Part shown: piece after piece, positions 9,176 to 17,171 of the stretch
Layout: each line of letters starts with the position of its first letter
Numbering within the stretch: position 1 is the stretch's first letter
Assembly: GCA_016716635.1 (NCBI GenBank)
Contig: JADJVZ010000013.1
Location: forward strand, 186,001 to 250,000
Length of the DNA: 64,000 nucleotides
Origin: Micropruina sp.
GTDB taxonomy: Bacteria; Actinomycetota; Actinomycetes; Propionibacteriales; Propionibacteriaceae
Direction: 5' to 3'
Position numbers and translations under genes: made by a program
Notes under the pieces: generated by a model
Databases searched by the model: none
What the model saw: the letters and a program-made list of their open reading frames with translations, nothing else
Told to the model about the DNA's origin: nothing

Positions 9176-10075
9176 ATGACGGACGACTACCTGACGATCA
9201 ACGCCGCCAATTGGGACAGCCGGGCCCCCATCCACGCGAGCGAGTACGGCATCGATCGGCTTCTCGCCGACGACCACGCACTGTCGGACGTCGTCCGGTT
9301 TGACCAGCCCCGACTGGGAGACATCGCCGGACTCGACGTCGTCCACCTGCAATGCCACATCGGCACCGACACCCTGAGCCTGCACCGGCTGGGTGCGCGG
9401 GTCACCGGGGTCGACCTCTCCGGGGTTTCGCTGCAGTTCGCCCGCAACCTCGCCGCGCAGGCCGGCGCTGACATCACCTACGTGCAGGCCGATACCTATT
9501 CCGCGCCGGCCGCCCTGGGCCGCACCTACGACGTCGTCTACACCGGGGTCGGCGCGATCTGCTGGCTGCCGGACATCGCTCGCTGGGCCCAGACCGTGGC
9601 CGCCCTCCTGCGACCCGGCGGACGGTTGTTCATCCGCGACATGCACCCGGTGCTGAACAGCCTGCTCGCCATGACCGTGGCCGACGAGCACCCCGACCGG
9701 GCGCAGCAGCCATGGATCACCCCGCCCGGGGGGACGACGTTCGCGCTGGAGTTGCCCTACTACGAACAAGCCGAGGCGCTGGAGTGGCACGACGAGGCTA
9801 CGTACTTCGGCGAGGGCGCGGTCTCGTCGCCCCGCTCGGTGGAGTGGAACCACAGCGTGGGCGAGATCGTCACCGCCGTGCTCGACGCAGGTCTGGAGCT
9901 AACGAGCCTGGCCGAGCACGACAGCGTCCCCTTCGAAGCGTTCCCTGGACAGATGACCTTCGACCCCCGCATGGGTGAGTACCGCCTTCGTGAACGCCCC
10001 GAACGCCTCCCGGGCACCTTCACCTTGTCGGCCAGGAAGCGCCACCGCTCGGCCTACATCCCACGCCAGATCTAG
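9176..10075 (+). CDS. Class I SAM-dependent methyltransferase
   Basis: 299 aa. The SAM-binding fold shows VVHLQCHIGTDTLSLHRLGARVTGVDLSG (motif I, with Cys replacing the usual Gly, and acidic motif II) and LLRPGGRLFIRDMHPVL. It starts INAANWDSRAPIHA, as in a family of uncharacterised small-molecule methyltransferases in actinobacteria. Substrate unknown. The ATG lies 7 bases after a TACGCT -10-like hexamer (9163-9168), suggesting a leaderless transcript. Its last codons (PRQI, stop) lie inside a 77-base repeat that recurs at 62364-62440. Confidence 0.85.
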   Translation: MTDDYLTINAANWDSRAPIHASEYGIDRLLADDHALSDVVRFDQPRLGDIAGLDVVHLQCHIGTDTLSLHRLGARVTGVDLSGVSLQFARNLAAQAGADITYVQADTYSAPAALGRTYDVVYTGVGAICWLPDIARWAQTVAALLRPGGRLFIRDMHPVLNSLLAMTVADEHPDRAQQPWITPPGGTTFALELPYYEQAEALEWHDEATYFGEGAVSSPRSVEWNHSVGEIVTAVLDAGLELTSLAEHDSVPFEAFPGQMTFDPRMGEYRLRERPERLPGTFTLSARKRHRSAYIPRQI

Positions 10076-10136
10076 GTGCCGCAGATCGCCCGTCCGGGTG
10101 CGCCACAGCCGGGACATGATTGTTCAGCAGGCTCCT
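10060..10136. repeat. 77-base repeat R3, copy 1, at a gene 3' end
   Basis: This stretch matches 62364-62440 at nearly 90 percent by eye, beginning CCCACGCCAG and containing CCCGTCCGGGTGCGCCA and GCCGGGACATGATTG. Both copies start at or just before the stop codon of a plus-strand gene. Read on the minus strand both contain the same short frame (MSRLWRTRTGDLRHL), with the differences inside it only at third codon positions. Confidence 0.75.
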
Positions 10137-10221
10137 GGACCGCGGGAGCCCCGACCGTCACGACCCGGCGGCCAGGAAAAGTGATTCCACATCACTACTT
10201 GTCATAGTCAGGTACTCGCCT

Positions 10222-10237
10222 TAGTCTTGTTCCTGTG
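10222..10237 (+). promoter_or_regulatory. -10 element and leaderless GTG of padR-like gene
   Basis: TAGTCT at 10222-10227, a 7-base gap, then GTG at 10235. No Shine-Dalgarno. This fits the leaderless pattern repeated elsewhere in the window. Confidence 0.45.
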
Positions 10238-10585
10238 ACCGACCATGATCCGCAGATGCTCAAAGGCGTTCTGTCCCTCCTGCTGCTGAGTCTTTGCGCC
10301 GAGCGCGAGGATTACGGCTACTCCCTCGTCGTGCGGCTGCAATCGGCCGGTTTCGATGAGCTGGCCGAAGGCAGCGTGTACCCGGCCCTCACCAGGTTGG
10401 AATCGCGCGGTTTGCTGGAAGGCCGCCTCATGCCCTCGCCCGCAGGCCCCGCCCGGAAGTACTACGCGATCACCCCCGATGGTCGGCTCGAACTCGCCCG
10501 CACCGAAACCTCCTGGCTGGGCCTCGTCCGCTCGGTCGCCGCCGTCCTCACCTCAAACCCCACCCCCCAAGGAGCACCCCGATGA
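10235..10585 (+). CDS. PadR-family transcription regulator
   Basis: 116 aa. The PadR winged helix is clear: LLSLCAEREDYGYSLVVRLQ, SVYPALTRLESRGLLEGRL and PARKYYAITPDGRLEL. PadR proteins repress transporters or membrane proteins and often act on the operon they belong to. The stop overlaps the next start by 4 bases (ATGA), so it is translationally coupled to the membrane protein that follows, a common PadR arrangement. The GTG at 10235 is chosen because the domain begins immediately and a -10 hexamer lies 7 bases upstream. Confidence 0.9.
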   Translation: MTDHDPQMLKGVLSLLLLSLCAEREDYGYSLVVRLQSAGFDELAEGSVYPALTRLESRGLLEGRLMPSPAGPARKYYAITPDGRLELARTETSWLGLVRSVAAVLTSNPTPQGAPR

Positions 10586-11208
10586 CCATCTCCGGCCCCA
10601 CCCTGGCACTCGTTCTCTTCCTGGCCCTGTTCGCGGGCCTGATCGCCCTTCCCGTCGCCGCCTACCTCGTGATCGGACGTCCGTGGACGTTGAAGGGACT
10701 CGCCCTGCTTGATCGGCTCCGCATCGCCAATGCCGTCTGCAACTACGACGCCTGGCTCTCGCTGCGGGGCATCCCGGTGCAGCGCCGCCGCGCGCTCCGA
10801 ACGGAACTCGGCGGCAATCTCTGGGAGTCCGCCCGCGAATCTGGCGCCCGGGTCGCCATTCAGCGCGTGGGGTCCCTCCGGATGCTCGCCGCCGAAGCCC
10901 CGGCCACGACCAGGCCACGCTGGGCGCTCGGTGCTGTCGTGGCGTTGCTAGCCTTCGAACTCTTCATCGTGCTGCAACTGGTGCTCACTAGCGTGTGGCT
11001 CGATGGGACGCGGGCCTCGGGCGCGACCCAGGCGGAAGGCGCCATCAGCATCATCCCCGGGATGCGGGCCTCCATGGGCCCCGACTCCCTCGGGATGAGC
11101 CCCGGACCCGCCTCTTTGGTGGTCGCGGCCCTGGCGTTCGTCCTCGTTGCCCAGCCATGGCGCGCTTTCCGACGCAGCGTCCAACACCTGGCCGCCCACG
11201 AGCGCTGA
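10582..11208 (+). CDS. PadR-coupled membrane protein, unknown function
   Basis: 208 aa, not recognised as a named family. Predicted segments: one N-terminal membrane helix (LALVLFLALFAGLIALPVAAYLVI), a soluble stretch with WLSLRGIPVQRRRALRTELG and RESGARVAIQRVGSLRMLA resembling the short helical HAAS-type domain found in PadR-linked membrane proteins, then two further hydrophobic helices. It overlaps the PadR gene by 4 bases. By analogy the pair may form a regulator/target unit; this is inference from context. Confidence 0.7.
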   Translation: MTISGPTLALVLFLALFAGLIALPVAAYLVIGRPWTLKGLALLDRLRIANAVCNYDAWLSLRGIPVQRRRALRTELGGNLWESARESGARVAIQRVGSLRMLAAEAPATTRPRWALGAVVALLAFELFIVLQLVLTSVWLDGTRASGATQAEGAISIIPGMRASMGPDSLGMSPGPASLVVAALAFVLVAQPWRAFRRSVQHLAAHER

Positions 11209-11329
11209 TCCGCCTCGGACAACGGGTGATACGCATGGGACTGGTTTAGCAACGTTTTGGTAACGCCTTTGATGAAAAGGATGTACGCCCTCCTGAGGCA
11301 GCGAACTGATTGGCACTAAGGTCGGCTCC

Positions 11330-11440
11330 ATGACTGCGGTGCTGCGTCACCTCCCGCGACCGCCCCGTCCAGGTTTCCGCTCTTCGGCGCCGATGCCGAC
11401 GGGGCGAGGCGCTTCTCGTCGCCCGCTGGGGGCATCGTGA
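11330..11440 (+). CDS. Possible 36-codon leader ORF before the MFS gene
   Basis: A short frame starts at ATG 11330 with AAGG about 8 bases upstream, and ends TGA at 11438-11440, overlapping the GTG start of the MFS gene by 4 bases (GTGA). The product is Arg/Pro/Ser-rich (RHLPRPPRPGFR). The exact coupling overlap and the proline run suggest a leader peptide controlling the exporter, but no homology or codon evidence is available. Confidence 0.35.
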   Translation: MTAVLRHLPRPPRPGFRSSAPMPTGRGASRRPLGAS

Positions 11441-12720
11441 GGGGCGCGGCGGGTCCCCTGGCCTCCCGCAAACCACTCGTCGCCTTGATGACAGCCCAGG
11501 CAATGTCCATCGCTGGCACTCGCTTCTCGACCGTGGCGATCCCCTGGTACGTCCTGACGACCACCAACGATCCCGTGCTGACCGGCATGGTGGCCCTCGT
11601 CGAGATGTTGCCTTTGGTGATCGCGCGGGCACTGGGCGGGCCCCTCATCGATCGACTGGGGGCCCGGACGGTCTCGCTGCTCTGCGACCCGGTTTCGATC
11701 GTGGTCGTGGCGCTCATTCCGCTACTCGGGTCGTGGAACCTGCTGAGCCTGCCCGCCCTCTTCGCCATCGTCGGCGTCCTCGGAGCGTTGCGCGGACCCT
11801 CCGACCAGGCCAAGTACTCCCTCACACCCGACGTCGCCGCGGCCGCCGGCATGCCATTAGAACGTGCAACGGGAATCGGTGGCGCCGTCGAACGCCTCGG
11901 ATCCGTGGCTGGCGCCGCTGTCGCCGGGACGCTCGTCGTCCTCTTCGGCGCCCCCATGACCCTCGCCTTCACGGCGGCAGCCCTCGCAGTCGCGGTGGGC
12001 TGCATGGCGTTCGGCATCCCCGCGACTCCCAGGCCACCGCGGTCGCAGCACCCGCAGGCCTTCCGCGGCTACCGGGACGACCTCGCCGCCGGCTGGCGGT
12101 TCCTCTCGAACGACCCGGTTCTGGTCGGGATCACCATGATGCTGGCCGTCACGAACCTGCTCGACCAGGCCTACGTCTCCGTCCTGGTGCCGGTCTGGGC
12201 CCAGCACAGCGGTTATGGCGCCCAGGGCGTCGGGGTCGTCCTGGCCGTCTTCGCCGGGTTCTCGTTCATCGGTTCGGCAACCGCCGCAGCGCTGGCCGAC
12301 AAGCTGCCCCGCCTGATGGTGTTCGGCGTGGCGTTCTTCCTGATGGGCCTGCCGCGCTTCTTGGCTCTGGGCCTCAACCTTCCCACCGTGACGCTGTTCA
12401 GCGTGCTCGCGATTTCCGGGCTGGCGTCGGGCTTCCTCAGCCCCGTCTTGGGAGCGGTGTTGTTCGAACGGACGCCCGCTGACCTGCGAGGACGCGTGAC
12501 CTCCCTTAACGCGGCCCTGTGCTGGTCGGGCATCCCGTTCGGGGGCATTATCGGGGGCGCGATGGTCGCCACCATCGGGCTGACCCCGGCCCTTCTGGTT
12601 GCCGGCGTGACCTATGCGGGGGCGACCATGCTGGCCTTCGGACGACGCCGCTTCCGCGACTTTGCCGCCGGGGCGCCGCTGACGGACGCCGAACCGGTGC
12701 CCCCGCTCTCGGACGTGTGA
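11437..12720 (+). CDS. MFS exporter (MefA/EntS-like)
   Basis: 427 aa with about 12 hydrophobic segments and the MFS signature spacing (GGPLIDRLGARTVSLL between helices 2 and 3). It resembles macrolide/siderophore exporters of the MFS_3 group (RFSTVAIPWYVLTTTNDPVLTGMVAL, DQAKYSLTPDVAAAAGMPLERATG). The GTG start has GGGGG five bases upstream and overlaps a possible leader ORF. Substrate not deducible. A distant relative is at 35686-36915. Confidence 0.85.
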   Translation: MRGAAGPLASRKPLVALMTAQAMSIAGTRFSTVAIPWYVLTTTNDPVLTGMVALVEMLPLVIARALGGPLIDRLGARTVSLLCDPVSIVVVALIPLLGSWNLLSLPALFAIVGVLGALRGPSDQAKYSLTPDVAAAAGMPLERATGIGGAVERLGSVAGAAVAGTLVVLFGAPMTLAFTAAALAVAVGCMAFGIPATPRPPRSQHPQAFRGYRDDLAAGWRFLSNDPVLVGITMMLAVTNLLDQAYVSVLVPVWAQHSGYGAQGVGVVLAVFAGFSFIGSATAAALADKLPRLMVFGVAFFLMGLPRFLALGLNLPTVTLFSVLAISGLASGFLSPVLGAVLFERTPADLRGRVTSLNAALCWSGIPFGGIIGGAMVATIGLTPALLVAGVTYAGATMLAFGRRRFRDFAAGAPLTDAEPVPPLSDV

Positions 12721-12802
12721 CGGACGCTCACTTCCCCCCCTCACGTCACCGCAAACGTTGCAAAAGGGCGATGTTTTCTTTGATACTCACCAGCGTGGCT
12801 TT

Positions 12803-13087
12803 CTACTTCGCCGAGGTCTGCGGAGCGCGGTTGGAAAGAGCGCGGTCGCCTCTTCGGGCCAGGGCAAGCAGGGCTTTACTGAGGATGCTGACGTCGGGCA
12901 GTGCTGGCCGGAGCCGTGCTGCCTCCACCATTGCTTCTCCCACTGCCGCCCAAGTTTCGGCCAGCTCAGGGGTCCGAGCGGATGCGGCGGCGTTGGCCAG
13001 GAGCAGCAGCGCGTCACTTGTGGCCGCGAGGCAGGCGTCCAGATAGGCGGACCATGGGGTTCCTCCCGCCTGGTCAAGCAGGTGCAC
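12803..13087 (-). CDS. Small helical protein downstream of the ATPase
   Basis: 94 aa, not recognised. Alanine-rich with regular amphipathic spacing (YLDACLAATSDALLLLANAAASART ...), so probably all-helical; no membrane segment or signal. The GTG at 13087 follows GGGGG by about 6 bases and lies 20 bases after the stop of the ATPase gene on the same strand, so the two are likely co-transcribed. It could be a partner or effector of that ATPase; no function is claimed. Confidence 0.55.
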   Translation of the reverse strand: MHLLDQAGGTPWSAYLDACLAATSDALLLLANAAASARTPELAETWAAVGEAMVEAARLRPALPDVSILSKALLALARRGDRALSNRAPQTSAK

Positions 13088-13107
13088 ATAGCCCCCGGCG
13101 GAGGCTG

Positions 13108-14274
13108 CTAGTCCAGCTGTCGCTCAATGAAGTCCGCCATGCCTGGCACCGTAAAGGTCACAACCCCGTGATCGGGCGCGTAGATCAGCCCCTTGTGGAT
13201 CAGCTTCGCTCGAATGGGTCCGGTCGCGTTGATGCTCTTCCCCATCTTTGCCGCCACCGCCCCGGATCCAACACCGCTATCCCCGTGCGGGCACATAGCG
13301 CGGAGATAGCGCTTCTCGGTGGTGGTTGTACGGTCCCACCGAGCGCGGAAGAACCCGTTGTCGAGCTGCTGTTGACCGATCGCCACCCCAAGTTCTGCGG
13401 CAGGCAACGCAATAGGGCTGCCATCAGCGGCATTCCAGGTCTCCTGGCCGAACTGTTGGATGAAGTACGGGTAGCGTCCGGAGGCCTTCACGACGTATCC
13501 CAAGGCATCATCGGACCACTCGACACCCTCCGCCTCGGCCGGCAGTGTGATCGCCTGTCGCGCCTCGTCAGGTGTGAGTCGCTCCACGTGCTCAAAGTGG
13601 AAACGTTCGGTGTAGGACTTCGCCTCCGCCAGTGTCTGCGGCAAGCTCGGCAGACCTGCTAACGCGAAGAGAACCGGCCAATTATCCTGAGCCGCGGCCT
13701 GCGAAACCACTGCAAGGGTCGTCAACTCAGAGGGTGACAAGTCCTGCGCCTCATCAATCAAAAGAGCAAGGCCCACCCCAGCGTCACCAGCTGCCAGAGA
13801 TACGTCCCTGATCACCTTTTTTAGGTCGGTTTCCAACACACCACTATCGGCACCGCCGCTAGCCTCCCCGGAGAGGTCCAATCCAAAAGTCCACGTACCA
13901 GCGCTGTCATAAGAAGCCTTGAACGAGGTGGCCGTGGCCAGAGCCTTCAAAAATCGCCGACCCCGCGACGGCTTGTTGAGCTCGCTCAGAGGCTCATAGA
14001 GCCCCTCCCCCACCAGCTCACGTAGAGAACGCCCCGTCCCTCCCTCAATCTGAACGATCATCCAGTCACGCTTGTCTGCATCGTGCCGCAGCTGCGTCAG
14101 CAGAACCGTCTTACCAACCCCCCGAAGGCCATAAAGAACAAACGGCTGATCTGTGGTCCCTCGCTCGGCCCGCCGCAGCGCCACATCCCACGACTTAAGG
14201 GTGCTATCGCGGCCCACCAGAGCTGAGGGCTTTCGGCCAGCGCCAGGTACGTACGGGTTGGTCACACGATCCAT
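13108..14274 (-). CDS. AAA/STAND-like ATPase of the NPY-x-PGAG type
   Basis: 388 aa. It opens with NPYVPGAGRKPSALVGRD, has Walker A GLRGVGKT (about residues 48-55) and Walker B ALLIDEAQDL, followed by the winged-helix-like C-terminus (MGKSINATGPIRAKLIHKGLIY). Such ATPases are scattered through actinobacteria, often as accessory genes, and some databases link them to BREX-type ATP-binding domains. No other BREX gene is here. The GC content looks lower than in the neighbours, and the promoter region is AT-rich with a TATAGCG/CGCTATA inverted repeat. ATG 14274 is preceded by GGAG. Likely acquired; role unknown, possibly defence or stress. Confidence 0.75.
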   Translation of the reverse strand: MDRVTNPYVPGAGRKPSALVGRDSTLKSWDVALRRAERGTTDQPFVLYGLRGVGKTVLLTQLRHDADKRDWMIVQIEGGTGRSLRELVGEGLYEPLSELNKPSRGRRFLKALATATSFKASYDSAGTWTFGLDLSGEASGGADSGVLETDLKKVIRDVSLAAGDAGVGLALLIDEAQDLSPSELTTLAVVSQAAAQDNWPVLFALAGLPSLPQTLAEAKSYTERFHFEHVERLTPDEARQAITLPAEAEGVEWSDDALGYVVKASGRYPYFIQQFGQETWNAADGSPIALPAAELGVAIGQQQLDNGFFRARWDRTTTTEKRYLRAMCPHGDSGVGSGAVAAKMGKSINATGPIRAKLIHKGLIYAPDHGVVTFTVPGMADFIERQLD

Positions 14275-14633
14275 CTGGGACTCCGAAGTATAGCGATGTA
14301 TACGAAAACGCTATACGCCAGCATATATCAGTAGAAATGAGACTGCCCGCTCGGCCGAACCTTCACACACCACCGGCAACCTCCCCTCACGCGGAAACCT
14401 CTTGTTTGGGTGCCGGGCCTCGTGGTTCACGCCGTTGAACAGCGGGTGAAACCGGGTCGGACTGGACCCGTTTCCGCCGCCACTGACTCGATGGCCGCCG
14501 CATCGGGCGAACTGGGATTGAATCGTTACCGTCTCAGTAGTTGAAATCGGGCACATCGAGTTGAACATTTGGCGTCCACAGCACAAACTAAGCATGTGGG
14601 GCGAGGTTCAATCATCGCTCGGATACGGCAGGG
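14275..14633. other. Gene-free stretch; possible untranslated RNA on the plus strand
   Basis: No convincing coding frame on either strand. A strong terminator follows at 14634 on the plus strand although no plus-strand gene precedes it for about 1.9 kb, so an untranslated transcript or leader is likely. I compared it by eye with tmRNA, RNase P, SRP and 6C RNA signatures and found none. Confidence 0.4.
14289..14315 (-). promoter_or_regulatory. Inverted repeat over the ATPase promoter
   Basis: TATAGCG (14289-14295) and CGCTATA (14309-14315) form a 7-bp inverted repeat with GTATAC between them. On the minus strand a TATACT -10 overlaps it, about a dozen bases before the ATPase ATG. Likely an operator; the regulator is unknown. 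Confidence 0.5.
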
Positions 14634-14675
14634 CCCGGGTGCACCGCTTGACGGCGCCCGGGTTTTGTCTTTTCT
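14634..14675 (+). terminator. Rho-independent terminator
   Basis: CCCGGGTGC (14634-14642) pairs with GCGCCCGGG (14654-14662), including one G-U pair, with an 11-base loop; TTTTGTCTTTTCT follows. It ends only about 36 bases before the epimerase start. Confidence 0.85.
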
Positions 14676-14710
14676 GACAAGCTTGGGCCAGTAGTTTCGA
14701 GGAGTCACCA

Positions 14711-15775
14711 GTGGTTCGATCGTCCGCCTGCCTCGTCACCGGCGGCGCCGGCTTCATCGGATGCGCGCTCTCTTCGCACCTGGCCGATCGCTTCGATCAC
14801 GTCATCGCTCTGGATTCGCTTTTGCCGCAGGTCCACCCTGGTGGCGAGCGTCCGAGGAGGTTGGATCATCGAGTCGAGCTGGTCGTCGGCGACGTCGCCG
14901 ATCCGGCCACGTGGGACGCCCTCCTCGCGCAGTTCAAGCCCGAGGTCGTCCTTCACCTCGCTGCTGAGACCGGCACCGGACAATCCCTCACCGAGTCGTC
15001 CCGGCATGCCACGGCGAACGTGCTGGGCACCACCACCATGCTGGACGCCCTGCGCCGCCACGAGGCCGTCCCGAAGCGCCTAGTTCTGTCGTCCTCGCGG
15101 GCCGTCTACGGCGAGGGCGCCTGGCGGACGACCAACGGCGAGATCTTTTACCCCGGGCCGCGTCCGCTGGCGATGCTGGCCGCAGGCCAATGGGACTTCG
15201 TCGGTGCCGAGCCGCTGCCCATGAACGCGGCCACCGTCGAACCCCGTCCGGCCTCGATCTACGCGGTGACCAAGCTCGCCCAAGAACAACTCGTGACGCT
15301 GTGGGCCGACGCGTTCGGCGTCCAGGCGGGTATTTTACGGCTGCAGAACGTCTACGGCCCGGGCCAAACGCCCGCCAACCCCTACACCGGCATCATGTCG
15401 CTGTTCTGCCGGCTCGCCCGCGACAAGCAGGCGATCCCGCTGTATGAGGACGGGCTCGTCCGGCGCGACTTCGTGTTCATCGATGACGTGCGGGACGCGC
15501 TGCTAGCCCTCGTGGACGCCGAAACCTGCCCCACGCATCCGTTGGACGTGGGCAGCGGCGGCTACCACACCATCGCGGAGGCCGCGCGGACCATCGCCGC
15601 CCACTACGGCGCCCCCGAGCCGGTGGTGACCGGCCAATTCCGGCATGGGGATGTGCGTCACGCCTGGGCGGACGCGGATCCGGCCGCTGACCGGCTCGGC
15701 TACCAGGCCTTGGTGTCCCTCGCCGACGGGGTCGCCGCGCTGGCGCCCTACGTCGATGCCGAGTTGGACGCCTGA
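14711..15775 (+). CDS. NAD-dependent nucleoside-diphosphate-sugar epimerase/dehydratase
   Basis: 354 aa extended SDR enzyme. NAD site TGGAGFIG near the N-terminus, catalytic serine region LVLSSSRAVYGEG, catalytic YAVTK, then GILRLQNVYGPGQ and the RRDFVFIDDVRDALL of sugar-nucleotide epimerases. It probably works on a nucleotide sugar for surface glycans; epimerase and dehydratase cannot be separated by reading. The GTG start is preceded by GAGGAG 8 bases upstream. A strong terminator immediately upstream raises the possibility of attenuation. Confidence 0.85.
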   Translation: MVRSSACLVTGGAGFIGCALSSHLADRFDHVIALDSLLPQVHPGGERPRRLDHRVELVVGDVADPATWDALLAQFKPEVVLHLAAETGTGQSLTESSRHATANVLGTTTMLDALRRHEAVPKRLVLSSSRAVYGEGAWRTTNGEIFYPGPRPLAMLAAGQWDFVGAEPLPMNAATVEPRPASIYAVTKLAQEQLVTLWADAFGVQAGILRLQNVYGPGQTPANPYTGIMSLFCRLARDKQAIPLYEDGLVRRDFVFIDDVRDALLALVDAETCPTHPLDVGSGGYHTIAEAARTIAAHYGAPEPVVTGQFRHGDVRHAWADADPAADRLGYQALVSLADGVAALAPYVDAELDA

Positions 15776-15808
15776 GGCGACGCCCCGACCTGCGAGGTCG
15801 CTCTGCTG

Positions 15809-17128
15809 CTAGCCGACGATGTCGATGAGGTCGGACCAGGTCGAAATCTTGGTGCGCACACGCCCAAAGGTCGAGCCCAACGAGGCTTCGGCGTCCTCGA
15901 TGCGCCGCCAATCCTCGAATGTTGAGGGAATGACGCCCCGGGAGGACAGCACGGCGTCCGGGTCGGCGAGCTCGCGGCGCGGCAGCGTCTGCAGGTCCGC
16001 CAGCACGCTCGGCACCACCTGACCGGCGTCCAGCTTGTTGGTACCGATGACGCCCGTGGCGCCGCGCTTGATCCAGCCCACGGCGTATTCGCCGGGCTGC
16101 ACGACCCCGTCCTGAACGACCCGGGATTCCTCGGTGGGAATGATCCCGTGTTTGGCGTCGAAGGGGACGCCCGGCACCGGACGTCCGCGGTAACCGATCG
16201 CTCGCAGCACCAGTTGCACCGGGAGCGTCGTGAGGTCGCCCGTTCCGCGCAGGACGCCGTCGTCGCCCATGGTCGTCCGCTCGAGCGTCAGCCCGGTGAC
16301 TCGCTCGGCGCCGGTGACCCCGACCGGACGCTCCCAGAATGCGAAGCGCAAGGTGACCCGCGCCCCCTCGACCGGGGCTTCGGCGGCCTCGCGCAAGATG
16401 GCGAGGTTGGTCTGGGTGCGCCGGTCCAAGCCGTCGGTCGGCACGGCGTCCCAGTCGACTCCGGTGACGAGCACCTGCACGTCCGGACGCTCCGCGAGCT
16501 CGCGCAGTTCGGTGGGGGTGTAGGACGCGTGCTCGGGGCCCCGGCGTCCGACGATGGTGACCTCGTGAACGGTGTGGCGGCGCAGCTCGGCGAGCACGTC
16601 CTCGGGCATGTCGGTGGGATCGAGTTCGTCCGGACCCTTGGCCAGGAGGCGGGCCACGTCGAGGGCGACGTTACCGACCCCCACCACCGCGACCCGGTTC
16701 ACGCCGTCCAGAGACTGGTGTACGCCGCCCGGGTGGCCGGAGTACCAGGCCACGAACTGCCGGGCCGAACTAGACCCCTCGAGTTCCTCGCCCGGGACGC
16801 CCATGCGTTGGTCCTCGGACGAGCCCACCGCGTAGACGACGGCGTCGTAGCAGGCGAGGGCGTCCGCGCGGGTGAAGTGGCGTCCGAACTCGACAAGCCC
16901 ACGAAACCGGACGTGCGGGCTGTCGAACACCCGCGCCAGCGCCACGGCCACGGCCTTGATCGAGGTGTGATCCGGGGCGACGCCGTAGCGCAGCAGCCCG
17001 AACGGCGTCGGCAGCCAGTCGTAAATGTCGACGCTGAGCTCGGGATCCCTCTGCAACAGCGCCTGGGCGGTGTAGAGGCCTGAGGGTCCCGCGCCGATGA
17101 TTGCGATTCTGGGCGGACGTTGAGCCAT
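15809..17128 (-). CDS. fprA: Ferredoxin/adrenodoxin-type NADP+ reductase (FprA-like)
   Basis: 439 aa, typical of actinobacterial FprA, an FAD enzyme passing electrons between NADPH and ferredoxin. FAD motif GAGPSGLYTAQALL at residues 12-25, DWLPTPFGLLRYGVAPDH, NADP motif GVGNVALDVARLL near residue 150, GRRGPEHASYTPTELREL, and C-terminal GWIKRGATGVIGTNKLDA. The ATG follows GATAAT by 5 bases on its strand, so it may be leaderless. It is third in a minus-strand run with the GT4 and PIG-L genes, 43 bases after the latter. Confidence 0.92.
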   Translation of the reverse strand: MAQRPPRIAIIGAGPSGLYTAQALLQRDPELSVDIYDWLPTPFGLLRYGVAPDHTSIKAVAVALARVFDSPHVRFRGLVEFGRHFTRADALACYDAVVYAVGSSEDQRMGVPGEELEGSSSARQFVAWYSGHPGGVHQSLDGVNRVAVVGVGNVALDVARLLAKGPDELDPTDMPEDVLAELRRHTVHEVTIVGRRGPEHASYTPTELRELAERPDVQVLVTGVDWDAVPTDGLDRRTQTNLAILREAAEAPVEGARVTLRFAFWERPVGVTGAERVTGLTLERTTMGDDGVLRGTGDLTTLPVQLVLRAIGYRGRPVPGVPFDAKHGIIPTEESRVVQDGVVQPGEYAVGWIKRGATGVIGTNKLDAGQVVPSVLADLQTLPRRELADPDAVLSSRGVIPSTFEDWRRIEDAEASLGSTFGRVRTKISTWSDLIDIVG

Positions 17129-17171
17129 GCCCGATTATCCCCCAGGGAGCGTGATCCGCCCGCGAAGCTCA

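Noticed and set aside
13108..14274. Complete BREX system
   Set aside because: Only the ATPase is compatible; no brx or pgl-type genes are nearby.
14330..14640. tRNA, tmRNA, SRP, RNase P or 6C RNA upstream of the epimerase
   Set aside because: A GTTCAATC-like stretch near 14607 suggested a T-loop, but the flanking stem does not pair correctly and no other signature was found.
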